Below, piece after piece: positions 32,337-42,806 of a stretch of DNA of 64,000 bases. Every line of letters starts with the position of its first letter. The stretch's first letter is position 1. A model generated the notes under the pieces. The model searched no databases and was not told the DNA's origin. It saw only the letters and a list, made by a program, of their open reading frames with translations. This stretch comes from Tricholoma matsutake (taxonomy: Eukaryota; Basidiomycota; Agaricomycetes; Agaricales; Tricholomataceae), in contig AP026545.1 in NCBI GenBank assembly GCA_026075535.2, positions 5,518,001 through 5,582,000 on the forward strand, given 5' to 3'. The position numbers and the translations under genes are program-made.

Positions 32337-33690
32337 GCAAAGTTTTGATTTTCATGCAGACCCATTGTGTATGTTTTTGGAAGGTGCTGCTGGCACCAGG
32401 AAATCTAGAGTGATCAGTGCTATTCAAGATTATTTTGGTCAATGTCACCAACACCAATGATTTTGTGTGTGCTCATACATGGGGATTGCAGCCCTTAATT
32501 GCAGCCCTTAACATATCAAGAATGACTCTCCACTCTGCGCTAGGGCTCAATCAGTAGCACAGGCCAGAATTTGAGCCAAGCAGATAAAGAGCTTACAGCG
32601 ATGTGGTGTGGTGTTGACTTTCTATTTATTGATGAGGTGTCAATGATTAGTTGTCAATTTCTATGTCAAATTAGTGAACGTCTGAGTGTGGCAAAAGGAA
32701 ACTCATCAGCATTTGGAGGTATTAACATAATCTTTGCTGGCAAATTTGTGCAACTGCCACCCATTTGGGAGACTAAACTGTTTGCTTATATCAAGCCTTC
32801 ATTCAACTTGGCATCCAAGCTTGGCCAGAACATCATTCTGGGAGAATTACTGTGGATGTCAGTTAAAATGGTGGTGAGGGATGGTGCACTGCTGCAGATT
32901 ATCAGTTATTACAATCCGGGATCCTTACCAGCAAAAAATATAATGCGGATGCTAAATGGAAGCAAGCCCCAATAATGGTAAGTGATAATGCTACAAAAAA
33001 TGCTCTGAATGAGCAATGTGTTGCTCATTGGGCTAAAAAATTGGGGAAGGCTGTTCACTGATATTATTGGGTTGATAAATATGACCACACCTGTCAAAGA
33101 TCCACAACTGCTTGAAAAGTTACAAGAAATTCATTCTGGCACTACCAGAGGACAACTTGGTTGCCTTCCCTTATTCATTGGCATGCTGGTACTTGTTTCT
33201 CAAAACTTTGATGTTGAAGGAGGTATTGTAAATGGTAGCTACAGCATTGTGAAGCAAATATGATATTACTTGAATGACACGTCACACTGGAGAGAGACAC
33301 TTGCAGTCTTCTGTGGTGGAAATGGATGATGTATGCCCAGACCCGATGCCACATCTGTCGAGTGGAAGTTATCCTATAATGGTGGACATGACCAAAATAA
33401 CTTCTACACACCCATTTTCCAAATGTTCATGCTCCATTGCATGCATGCAAGTGCTGATTGTACCTGTGTATGCAGTAATGGCCCATTGGGCACAAGGTCA
33501 ATCTATGGAAAAGGTTATTGTTGATCTTCAGTCATGCCGAGGTACAGAGTCACCATATGTAATGGTGTCCAGAGCAACTTCACTGGATGGCCTGCTCATC
33601 CTCTGCCCTTTCCAACAAAAGAAAATTACCTGTGCTCTTTCTCAGGATGCATGTGCTGAGAAAAACAGACTTTATCAGCTGTCACTATGA
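32337..33690 (+). pseudogene. Helitron PIF1-family helicase domain
   Basis: The Walker A block reads FLEGAAGTRKS at 32375-32407, where PIF1 helicases have GTGKS, so a conserved Gly is Arg. Walker B reads FLFIDEVSMIS (32617-32649). Motif III reads AGKFVQLPP in place of GDFxQLPP. The C-terminal motifs include AHWAQGQSMEKVIVDLQSCR and YVMVSRATSLDGLLILCPF, close to the family's end. Stops occur between 32450 and 32570 and across 33000-33330. The altered ATPase motifs and stops show it is non-functional. Confidence 0.8.
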
Positions 33691-35452
33691 ACTTTGGTGA
33701 AGTTTGGTGATGACAAAGAATTCAAGCAAGCACAACATGCCTAGGGCTTCATCCTTCCACCAATGAAAATTTTGAATGTTTCGACAATCAATCAAAGGAG
33801 CCCTTCACTTTGCTTCAACAGCTGCAAGCACAGCAGTCTGTAACTCCCACATATCCAGGAGAACTTCCTTCACAGCTTCCAAACTCAGCTGGCATTCACT
33901 CCAATTTGCCCAATGGAGCTTCCTACTCAGCATTGACACAAGGTAAGCTGATTAGACGTCCAATGTGTTTCTATGCTGACATTAAAGTGTCTGCAGATCA
34001 TGAAGGTGAATATGACCAACTGACAATGCGTATACATAAGCAGAACCTCTGTGCCTATATTGTGTCTCTGACACCTCACGGTACCACATGTGCTGATGAT
34101 GGCTCAAGTAGTATGTGCCATGTCTTTGATGTCCTATTCAAGACCTTAACTTCAAACATACATCATCTGAATGGATGACTGTGACCTCATCCCTCCACTT
34201 TGTCGCCATTTTCCCAAATGCCTTAAACATGGGGGACTTCCAATAGCAACAGTTATTGGTCTGTCTTGTACAGTTTATTATTGTTTATGCATATTCACTT
34301 ACACAATTTTGGATTTTCATAGTGAACTTGCTTGCGACCTCTTCCTGTGTGTAATGTAAGACTTCACCTGGTAACCTAATTTGAAAGTGATGGTTGACCA
34401 CATCTTGATTAGTACCATGCCTGCAAGTCCAACACTTGAGCAAGATGATGATACCTTTCATTATCCATCAGCGGATGCCTGCAATATATTTGTTTCAACA
34501 GCTAGTGGTACATCAGATGTGTTCAGCTTGCAGCATTTCTTATGTCTGAGGAACCTTCCAACAGCCATCTCCCATGGTGTGTATTGCATACTTTCAGGCA
34601 ATTGAATTCCCAAACAATGCTGTGGCCATACCATACTCGACTTCCCAACACCAAATTCTTCTGCAAAGCCACTTCTACTCCAATCCATTGCTGTCATCAA
34701 ACACTTTGCAAATGCCACCCTTTCTTACTACGGAGGAGTACATCGTCTGAATAGACAACTGTGGCCTCATCCCTCTGCTTCATCGCCATTTTCCCAAATG
34801 CCTTAAACATGCCCTAATCAGTTTCTTTATGAACATCCTGTTCTCTTCTAGGGAGTCCTTCTGATATTTGTCCTTGGACCAGATGTTTTGAATGGGTTGC
34901 TCGGTGTAGATTTTGTCAGAGTCCCGACCATGAAGGATGCAAGGCTTTTGATTTGCATTACTGCATATGCCAAATGGGATTGATCTGCAGAAAGTTGAGA
35001 TATAAATAGCATTAGGTTTAATAGAAAAGAGAACGATGGGAACATACTGCAAGGATGGTTTGTGGACAGGTTCTAACATTGCAGTATGGTTGTGTTTAGG
35101 ATAGGTATATGCCAATGGTCTCTGATATTTATTTACTGAGATGTGGAGCACATACAGGGCATAACCAGGACATGGAAGATATGTTGGATATACATGGCAG
35201 TTGCAATGGTGTACAAGGGATGCCATGAGGTGAGTTGATGTTCTGACTGTAACTTGTATGTTTGCTCAGTGTTGAGCGAAATCACAGGAAACTTGACAAC
35301 AACTCGCTGTGAAGAGCGACAGCCTAAATGTGAATCTATTTGATAGCTTACAGAGAGAGATACAAGTTCTGAAGTCCCCTTTGCATGGATACACTGTAAT
35401 TCTACCATCTTCTTTCTCCTCATTTGGATCTTTTGGGACAAGACCTCTGAAC
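33691..35452. other. Helitron tail or flank, no gene recognised
   Basis: This 1.76 kb follows the helicase end. A 122-residue plus-strand reading at 33810-34178 and a 148-residue minus-strand reading at 34780-35226 have no family resemblance I recognise. Two direct copies of about 62 bp, ending CCAAATGCCTTAAACATG, lie at 34170-34232 and 34745-34811. The Helitron 3' end should be here but I cannot fix it. Confidence 0.4.
34170..34811 (+). repeat. Direct repeat pair about 575 bp apart
   Basis: The segment CCTCATCCCTCCACTTTGTC...CGCCATTTTCCCAAATGCCTTAAACATG (34170-34232) recurs at 34745-34811 with few changes. Between the copies no coding function is visible. It could be a local duplication or boundary repeats of an old deletion/insertion. 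Confidence 0.6.
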
Positions 35453-35634
35453 TTTACACTGCCCCACATAGTCCTGGAGGAATCCAGTAGGACTCACCAG
35501 GAATCCAGTGGGACTTACCAGGATTCCTGGTATGTTACCAAATGTCCAACCATAATGGAAAGTCAATTTGATATCTTACGAGTTCAAGTGCCTCAACTTC
35601 AGAAATTTCACAACGTGTCCACAAAACAGATTTG

Positions 35635-35722
35635 TGCAAAGCAGGAATTGAACTCAAGACCTCATGATGAGGAATCACATGACAAACCAGACAAGTGTGC
35701 TCAACCAGTTGAGCCACAGGAG
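35635..35722 (-). repeat. tRNA-like segment, left end of G
   Basis: On the minus strand box A-like TGGCTCAACTGGTTGAGCAC (35697-35716) precedes box B-like GAGTTCAATTCC (35643-35654). It is about 85% like the right tRNA-like segment of F by eye, in opposite orientation, and reads toward the left TIR. Confidence 0.62.
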
Positions 35723-35825
35723 AATTATTTGTTATCCATATAAAGTTTATTTATGACTCAAACTCAAACTCAAGCATGTAATCTCTCTCAAAGTCACTAT
35801 TAAGATCAAATAATTTTAATCAACT

Positions 35826-36092
35826 ACATCCCTTGCATCTAATGTGAGGGATACAATACAATTAACTACATAAAAAAAGCCCTCCCATGCACCTCGTGCC
35901 AGGGAGAGCCCTAAAAATATACACAGATAAAACTAAATTCTCTCGCATCGAATGCAAGGGGAGGGCGACAATTATGAATAAATAAAGAAAAACCCCTCAC
36001 CATCGTAAAATGTGGGTGAGGGGGAGGGCATTAATATGAATGAAAAAAAAATGAAAAAAACCCTCCCCACGCAAAATGTGGGGGAGGGGGTG
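35826..36092 (-). repeat. Array of five GC-rich hairpins in G
   Basis: Stem-loops at about 35826-35852, 35878-35916, 35938-35968, 35993-36035 and 36058-36092 share the pattern CCCTYSCGCAnnnnTGTGRGGG (for example CCCTTGCATCTAATGTGAGGG and CCCCACGCAAAATGTGGGGG). A tracts flank them on the plus strand, i.e. T tracts on the minus strand, so orientation is inverse to the F array. Confidence 0.74.
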
Positions 36093-36199
36093 GCCTGGTG
36101 GTGTCTCGTCATGGTGTGGGTGCATGGGCCCCGCTCCCCATCCTCATCCTCATCCCTGTCCCTGTCCCTGTCCCTGTCTCCCCATCGTCCCCATCCCAA

Positions 36200-36460
36200 T
36201 GGTTCCCCGTTTCTGCCCCATGAGCAGTTGCTTGCGGCAGCAGATTGGGGTGCTGCTGTGGTGGTGGCCGTCATTGCCATTCCACCCACAATCCACCCCA
36301 TGAGCAGTGGCTCAAGGCGGGTGGTGTGTCATTGGCCCTGTTGTCGTCGTCCATCATGGTTGGCAGCTGTGCTTGGCATTCTCAGGGTTCTGGTACTGGT
36401 AGGCGGTGGCATTGTTGTTGTCATCGACTGCACACACTCACGATCCACCCTATGAGCAGA
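36200..36460 (-). repeat. G copies of the SNCSWGG palindrome stretch
   Basis: Minus-strand units containing GCAACTGCTCATGGGG, CCACTGCTCATGGGGTGG and CCTCTGCTCATAGGGTGG are spaced across this part, reading SNCSWG, SHCSWGG and similar in one frame. They correspond to the fourfold repeat in F. Confidence 0.65.
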
Positions 36461-36529
36461 GGCTTGCAGGCATGGGGTGGGTGTGTTGGGTTGTCTCGTG
36501 TCCGGCCATCGTTACCAGTAGAGTAGAAC

Positions 36530-36964
36530 CTATAAAACAAAAGAAACGAGTTAGTTAGTTTATAAAAACAAAAAAAAAATTATGTAGGGCCCATCCGGTC
36601 GGCTCGTTTGCAGGTGGTGGCATCGTTACCGGTAGATTATAACCTAGAAAACTAAAGAAACAGGTTAGTTAGTTTACAAAAACAAAAAGCAAATGAAAAA
36701 AAACTTACGTAGGGCCCAAACGATGCGATCTGTGTCGTTTGGGCTCGCATTCCATCCAGTTGTTTGGGCCCATTTCCTGTGCATTGTGGCATGTTCATTG
36801 TTGGCTAGAGGGGTGGCGGTTGGTAACGGCATGGTGGTGGTGGTGGTGAGAGAAAGGAGGGAGGGAAGGAGGTGGAGGGGGCATTGTCGACGGTGGTGGT
36901 GGTGGTTGAATGATGAGCTGGCAACATTGATGACACGGCTGTATGCTTTGTCATACACAGCCAC
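36530..36964 (-). CDS. G cargo: His/Thr-rich exon, hairpins and two introns
   Basis: The minus-strand first exon reads SSSFNHHHHRRQCPLHLLPS, LTTTTTMPLPTA and MHRKWAQTTGWNASPNDTDR, then IVWAL. It ends in a hairpin (36712-36744; GGGCCCAAACGA/TCGTTTGGGC) followed directly by GTAAGTTTTTT. That intron (36644-36708) has a perfect CTAACTAAC branch site and ends TTTCTAG. A second exon ending GATGGGCCCTAC and a second intron (about 36530-36583; ATAATTTT donor, CTAACTAAC, TTTATAG) follow. Signals are too good for chance, so splicing on this strand is likely. Protein function is unknown. Confidence 0.5.
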
Positions 36965-37003
36965 TCAATGTGGTACTTAGATCAACTTATGTTGTATATT
37001 AGA

Positions 37004-37078
37004 ATGGCACTATGGTCTAATGGTATATTGCACCTGTTTAATTCAACCTTGAGGTCCTGGGTTCAATCCTCAAAGGTT
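37004..37078 (+). repeat. tRNA-like segment, right end of G
   Basis: TGGTCTAATGGTATATTGCA (box A-like) and GGGTTCAATCC (box B-like) with a plausible D-arm and T-arm resemble a tRNA of the Glu/Asp type in these arms. The acceptor stem is not convincing. It reads toward the right TIR. Confidence 0.62.
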
Positions 37079-37387
37079 TCCTTTTTAATAGTAAGGACTC
37101 CTGGTTAAATCCCAGTAGAGTCCCCAGGATTCCTGGTGAGTCCTGGTGAGTCCTGATGAGTTCTACAGAGTCCTGGTTACTCTTATAGAGTCCTGGTTAG
37201 TCCTACAGGATTCCTGGACAGTCCCCCCAGATTCCTGAGAGTCCAATTCCTGGGATAGTACCAGGAAGAGCCTGATTTACCAGGAATATACCAGGACTGA
37301 ACCAGGAATCCCACTGGAGGAAAAACAGCCAGGAATGCAACATTTGGTGAACAATGGCTGTGGCAGGGATAACCAGGAATACATGGG

Positions 37388-38560
37388 GCAGTGTAAAGAG
37401 CTCAACAAATGACCCAACAAATGACCCGACAAATGACCCGACAAAACAACCCGACAAAATGACTCAACAAATGACCCAACAGCAGTCTGGACAATCGAAA
37501 GCTGGGCCAAGCAAGACACCAATTCCAATCACAGGAAATTCCAAAGATAGCATGATGCATCCAGTTAGGAAACAGCAGAAGCTCAGCCTGGCAAAGGAAC
37601 TTGTTCGAAAGAGTATGATGCGACCATTAAGCAAACAGACTGGTAGGGCCATGGATACTGGGAAGAGTGCCAACACTGCGACAAATGAGTATGAGATTCA
37701 GGGGGGGGATCAGCAAGAACCAGAGATGATGCAGAAAGGAAAGGTGACAAAATTGAGGTTGGCTGAGAAGATAAAGGAACAACCGAAGAAGAAGGCAAAA
37801 TTCTCTATCGATGTTCCTGCTCATTCACAGTCTTCGAGTAAGCTTGGTCTATTTTGTCCAAGATGATGAATAATTGAAATGTCCTGAAGTTTTAAAGCCC
37901 CCTCCAAGGTGGTCTATGCAAAACACAACTGAAAAACCAGTACCAAAAAGTGAACAGTCTAATTTAAAGATTATTCCAAAGAACACAGAGATAAAGAAAC
38001 CAAAGGGAAGGTAAAGGTAAAGATAGAAAAGTATCCAGACAAGCATAGTGGCCCTGTATTTTAATTTTCAAACATTCATTCTATGTATTTATCCTTGCAT
38101 ACAGCAGGTATGAACCATTTATTTGTTGAGGGTTATGACATGACACAACCTCCCATGACCCAATTAAATGACCCAATTAAATGACCCAACAGATGACCCA
38201 ACAGAATGACCTGACAAATGACCTGACAAATGACCTGACAAAATGTGAGTGGAAGGAAGCCAAAGCTTCCAACACTCAAGGACACAAGAACATATAAGGA
38301 ACTTAGTATATTTCGGGGGAGGAAACTAAGATACAGTACAAGTACTCAAAGTATAGACTATATACTACAGGACTAACATGTGATAACTGCACTGGCATGT
38401 GATAAGACTTGCTGATGTATGTGTTTTGTTGGGTCATTTGTCGGGTCATTTGTTGGGTCATTCTGTCAGGTCATTCTGTCGGGTCATTTTGTCCAATCAT
38501 TCTGTTGGGTCATTTTTTGGGTCATTTTATAAGGTCATTTTATTGGGTCATGGGAGGTTG
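37388..38560. repeat. TGACCCAACAAA-type repeats
   Basis: A 10-12 bp unit TGACCYRACAAA is repeated about nine times at 37388-37485, about seven times at 38157-38245 (plus strand), and about ten times inverted (GGGTCATTTTGT) at 38428-38555. It is not the fungal telomere repeat. Its position at ends of the inverted repeat below suggests subterminal repeats of a transposon. Confidence 0.65.
37398..37866 (+). CDS. Unrecognised Lys/Gln-rich reading before the inverted repeat
   Basis: The plus-strand reading (MAVAGITRNTWGSVKSSTND from 37354, inside the right end of G) continues through repeat-coded NDPTNDPTNDPT to KKKAKFSIDVPAHSQSSSKL. Its C-terminal part is basic with a possible nuclear signal (PKKKAKF). 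It runs into the left arm of the long inverted repeat. It may be the N-terminal part of the hAT gene whose C-terminal part lies at 38923-39897, but no BED zinc finger is visible. Confidence 0.3.
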
Positions 38561-38924
38561 TGTCATGTCATAACCCTCAACAAATAAATGGTTCATACTT
38601 ACTGTATGCAAGGATAAATACATATAATGAATGTTTGAAAATTAAAATACAGGGCCACTATGCTTGTCTGGATACTTTTCTATCTTTACATTTTCCTTCC
38701 CTTTGGTTTCTTCATCTCTGCATTCTTATAATCTTTAAATTAGACTGCTCACTTATTGGTACTGGTTTTTCAGTTGTGTTTTGCATAGACCAACCGCCTT
38801 GGAGGGGGCTTTAAAACTGCAGGACATTTCAATTATTAATCATCTTGGACAAAATAGACCAAGCTTACTCGAAGACTGTGAATGGGCAGGAACATCAATA
38901 GTAAATTTTGCCTTCTTCTTCGGG
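37785..38924. repeat. Long inverted repeat, arms about 400 bp
   Basis: The left arm (37785 to about 38190; includes GTAAGCTTGGTCTATTTTGT) is the reverse complement of the right arm (about 38525-38924; includes ACAAAATAGACCAAGCTTAC) with scattered differences. The 330 bp spacer contains TGACCC-type repeats in both orientations. The innermost arms are CATGACCCAATTAAATGACC and GGTCATTTTATTGGGTCATG. It is a foldback structure next to hAT transposase sequence. Confidence 0.82.
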
Positions 38925-39897
38925 CCTTTGAGATGTTTATGATGGCATGGGAACAGCTTGGGAAAAGGCACCCCTGCTTGGCACAATGGATGAATATTGG
39001 TATCCAGTGGGCGACAACCTAGTACAAGAAAATGGATGATTCACATGCATACATTGTCACAATGTGTGAGTTAAACTTTGGATTCATATGTTATTTAACA
39101 ACTTGACATGGACAGTTCTCAATCCCTCAGTACAATTGTCATGGATTTGACAACACTGGGAGCCTCACTATGTTACCAAGGCCATCGAAACCATAAAGAA
39201 AGTTGTAAGTCTATCAGTTTGTCATGGTGACAGTGCCATAATATACTTGTTGGGCAGATGTGAGGATACCATGTCTGTCTTTGTGACCAAACTCAACCTA
39301 TGCCTGGTACAGCAGACTCAAAGAAGAAAACCTGGCATGATTTAGCTGGTCAATATGGGCTCAAAGATATGATGACTATTTTACCCACTAGTCCTGAGCT
39401 GGGCTAAGGAATTGAAGAAGAGTTTGGGTCATATGCTGATGGGCTGCCTTCACCACCTGGCACAGATCTTGTAGGGTTTTGGGTGGTAAGTACAATGTCC
39501 CGTGACTCTCTTGTTTGCCACCACCATTTTGTTTGCAGATGAGTGAAAAAATTCATCCAGTATTGTTCACGATGGCATTAGATTATCTACCTATTCAAGC
39601 TTCCTCTGTTCCTTCTGAGCATGTTTTTTCATCCAATGATGAAACCAATATGAAGAGGCACAATTGAATCCATCCTGTTTTAATGGAAGCTCTTCAAATG
39701 TTGAAATTTTTGCTCAAGCAGCAAAGGCTAAACTTTACAGAGGATGGGCTGTCACAGAAGATGAACTGGAGTACTATGTGGATGATGACAAAGATGCACC
39801 TGATCTGTTAGGGAAGCTAACTTTGGAGATTATGGAGAATGTCATAGGTATTGATGAGGTAATTCACATTGTTGGACAGGATGACAATGATTCTTAG
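38920..39897 (+). pseudogene. hAT transposase, C-terminal part
   Basis: The reading starts LRAFEMFMMAWEQLGKRHPC, LAQWMNIGIQWATT and MDDSHAYIVTM, continues after a frame change with VLNPSVQLSWI and HWEPHYVTKAIETIKKVV, and ends with the hAT dimerisation block TMALDYLPIQASSVPSEHVF, SSNDETNMKRHN, LMEALQMLKFLLKQ. Several TGA/TAA stops and shifts break it. It is the only transposase of the superfamily in the window; whether it ever mobilised the nearby hAT-like elements is unknown. Confidence 0.72.
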
Positions 39898-40094
39898 GGT
39901 TGTTCTTTTCAATACACTGCTTACAACTTTTGCTATACAATCATGATGTACACCATTCTCAATTTTTATCATGCATTTACCCTCATTGTATCAAGTGCAC
40001 AAGTCTATCAATTGGCCATCATTTGCTGGCTATAACTGGTTTAAAACAGTTGGCTAAGCTGAGCTGAGCCAGATTTGATCAGCTCTTGAGTCAT
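39898..40094. other. Short gap, nothing recognised
   Basis: These 197 bp join the hAT remnant to a gypsy RT fragment. No coding or repeat signal is seen beyond a GCTAAGCTGAGCTGAGCC imperfect tandem. Confidence 0.4.
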
Positions 40095-40289
40095 CACAAA
40101 CTGGCACCGGCGACACTAGCCACAGGTCAATTTTGGTGAACACACGGGCTTTTCCTGGAGAGTTGAGGAGATCCAAGATTGGCAGGAGTGGGTAGTGGTC
40201 CTTCTTTGAGATGTGGTTGAGTCCGTGGTGATTGACACATGACTGGAGGCTTCCATCTTTTTTCTTGACAAAGAGTATGGGAGCACCAT
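40095..40289 (-). pseudogene. Gypsy reverse transcriptase fragment
   Basis: The minus strand reads GAPILFVKKKDGSLQSCVNH, HGLNHISKKDHYPLLPILDL and GKARVFTKIDLW, the fingers region of a Ty3/gypsy RT of the E1-type lineage. It is cut at 40289 by the start of a TIR element and is not joined to other gypsy parts. Confidence 0.78.
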
Positions 40290-40672
40290 TAGTGCTTTAA
40301 GGTCTGGTTCGGTCCAGTTTTTTGCCCTTTCAAGCCAAAACTAGTAACTGAACTGGTTATACAAATTTTCAATATACTACAAAAATGTAACTGAAACTGC
40401 GATAAACCAGTTATCAGTGGTTTGTCCACAGTTTATGGACTGGTTTTGACCAGTCAAAAACTGGATCCAGTTCTAACCAGTCACATACTGATCAGGACCA
40501 GTTATGCTAACTGACTATGTTGTAATATATGTATTGTATATATATGAATGAAAATACCCACCCCATGAGCAGTGGCTCATAGGGCTGGGTTGTCATTTGT
40601 TGTCCCCTGTAGTTGTTGTTGTTGTTGTCCTCCCCATCATCCCCACTGTTCTTGTCATCCTTGTGTTCTGGT
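40290..40672 (+). mobile_element. hAT-like non-autonomous element K, left part
   Basis: It starts TAGTGCTTTAAGGTCTGGTT, similar to the ends of elements M and J (TAGTGTTGAAGGG, CAGTGTTTGAAGG), and has the same ACTGGTT/AACCAGT-rich interior. At 40560 it contains the CCATGAGCAGTGGCTCATAG palindrome also found in F, G and J. Its right end is not found, probably lost in the mosaic to the right. Confidence 0.55.
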
Positions 40673-41289
40673 GCTCACCTAGGGTGTAGCACAGGTCACA
40701 CCATGGGTAAAATTTAACACACCACACCTGCACCTGTCAACACTGCACCCATTCTAACACCACAACCACAGTGACAGGTTTAACTCATGGTCTGTCATAA
40801 AACACCGCAGGTGTGACACCATGTATATACACCGTGGTTTTGACTACATTTTTGCCTCATATTTAGACATTCTACACTGTTGAACATCCTGCATTTGTAT
40901 TATATAACTTCTTTACCAACTTAACTACACCTTGTATACAATACTTAAGTCACAGACAATAAATCTTTGTACAGAGGGTCTTATATTTAATTATTTTTGA
41001 AAGAAAAAGACACCTCCACCACTCGAGAAGAGCAATGGAGGCATTTGTGTATTTCATAATTCTATACAATACTAAAAAAAAGATAAAACACTGTGAGACG
41101 GGGGCAAGGAGAGGTCCTTCCCCTTCTTCATAGTAGTGCCCCTGCCCCTCATGGATGGCCCTCCCCCCCATTGTGGTACCCCCTCATTCCATCCCTGCCC
41201 TCTCCCCCTCTCTTCACAGTAGTGCCCTGCCCCTGAGAGACAGTGGTCCTCCCCTGTGTTGTGGTGGCTGTCCGCTTCCCCATTGCTCC

Positions 41290-41345
41290 CCATTTCCACC
41301 CTGCGAGCAGTTACTCGTGGCAGTGGATGGGGGTGCTGCTGTGGT
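41290..41345 (-). repeat. SNCSQGG-coding palindrome copy in L
   Basis: Plus CTGCGAGCAGTTACTCGTGG is a variant of the CATGAGCAACTGCTCATG core. On the minus strand the region reads TATSNCSQGGNGE, like the repeats of F and G. Further variants lie at 43508-43535 and 43853-43880. Confidence 0.55.
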
Positions 41346-41466
41346 AGTGGTGGTGGAGGCGGTTTGTCATCATTCTCATCTCCCTCATCTGCCTAGTCAT
41401 TCTCGTCCTCCCTGTTGTTCCTGCCCCCCTCATTCCCCCATCATTCTCATCCCGCAGTTTGTCCGT

Positions 41467-42806
41467 TGATGATACTCGACCAGGAAACCCAAACAAAACC
41501 CACAATAAGGCTTCAGATGGTATAACACAAGTCAGAGGAAGGATGCAAGGCCCTCTAGATGTCACCTGTCAGACCGACCATCAAATAGTCATAAAACAAC
41601 TGCTTGTCAAAGCAGTTCGAAGCTAAAAGAATGTGTTTCGAGGACTTTCAAGGATTTTCAAGACATTGCGATGATTTTCGAGATGTTGCAATATTTTTTG
41701 AGGTGTTGCAGTATTTTTCAAGGTTTTTTCAAAGAAGTTTCAAGGAATTTTGAGTGCACAAATATGTTTGGACACAAGATCAGGGGACTAGATGAGTAGT
41801 AGAAGCAAAGCAAAGGCAAATCAAGGGAAACAAGAGTGAAAATAGCGTAATGCGAGGAACCTCAAGGAATTTCGAGAAAGTTTAGTGTAAAACACCAAAC
41901 TTCGGACTGAATAAGACTAAACTGAACTCTCAAATCACTGTGATCTGGGAGGAAGACGATGACTTTCTTGTTTTTCTTTGTATCTAGTACATCTTTTTAT
42001 ATAAAATAAAGAAAGTACCTAAAAAGGCTAGAGAACATGAGGCAAACATGTGGAAAACTCAAGGCAAAAGACAATATAAGTATATCAGAACAATAAAGCG
42101 AGCCTAGAAAGGGTGAATATAACACATGATAAAGAAATAATAAGAAAGAATAGCTAAAAGCGGACTGTCCTTGTTATAAATTGAATAAAACATCAGAAAC
42201 TGCTTCGAGCGGATTGTATGCATGCACATGCAGTCGAAATGTGTTCGGTATACTCGAGATAGTGTCCCATGTGTCCAGCATGCGTCCAAAGATTGTTTGA
42301 ATAGGAAATACTGTGTCCGAAGATGTTTTTCGAGGTTCGAGGTTTTTCAAAGATTTTTGAAGTTTCTTCAGACTTTGTTTGTGGCCCAAAATCAGTGCAA
42401 TATTGTTCAACAATGGTAGGGGATATGTCTGGCATGTGTGCGATGACCATTCGGATAGCGATATAGTGTCCGATGTCGATTTTCGATGTTCGATGATTTT
42501 CAAAGTCAGTTGAGGAAATATTGGACTTGTTCGAAGGCACCCCTCCGAACCCCTACGAACCTCTACAAAGTCATGAGAATGCTTCGAAATTCTTTGCGAC
42601 ACCTCGAAATTCTTTGTATGCCTTCAGCTGCCATAATACAACTCCCCCAACCTTCATACATCTCAGGATATACACTTGGAACATCGTCGATGAGTTCCAA
42701 ACCAGTTTTGAGCAATATCGCAGCGATATTGTCATATGGGTTCATAGAGCTTTGACAACAATTGTAGATGTGTTTTCCAAGCTTGAACGACAAGGTGGAC
42801 CTATCA
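41467..42806 (+). mobile_element. Solo LTR, family TGAT...ATCA, copy B
   Basis: This 1340 bp unit starts TGATGATACTCGACC and ends GGACCTATCA. The flanking 4-mers are CCGT (41463-41466) and CTGT (42807-42810), a single CpG-to-TpG change apart. It has no coding capacity. Compared with copy A, many differences are CG against CA or TG. Confidence 0.72.

Larger units (their letters stand above)
25000..34200 (+). mobile_element. Degenerate Helitron (RepHel), interrupted by element F
   Basis: Blocks in order on the plus strand match the architecture of Agaricomycete autonomous Helitrons: an upstream accessory reading, an N-terminal Cys-containing region, the Helitron-like Rep N-domain, a long linker and a PIF1-family helicase. 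Element F (27136-29046) splits the N-terminal region. I could not identify the 5' TC and 3' hairpin-CTRR termini, so outer limits are approximate. Many stops show it is inactive. Confidence 0.75.
35453..37397 (-). mobile_element. Composite TIR element G (1.9 kb)
   Basis: The left end TTTACACTGCCCCACATAGT and right end ATGGGGCAGTGTAAA are inverted repeats (about 25 bp with few mismatches). Inside are AGGAATCCAGTRGGACT-type subterminal repeats, an outward tRNA-like segment (minus), five GC-rich hairpins, a SNCSWGG-coding stretch, two introns and a His/Thr-rich first exon on the minus strand, an outward tRNA-like segment (plus), a long run of ACTCCTGGTTAGTCC-type repeats, and the right TIR. Size and plan match F, with cargo in the opposite direction. 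No transposase and no clear target duplication. Confidence 0.78.

Noticed and set aside
37388..38560. TGACCC/GGGTCA repeats as telomeric sequence
   Set aside because: The unit is GGGTCATTTTGT, not TTAGGG, and occurs in both orientations in an inverted repeat.
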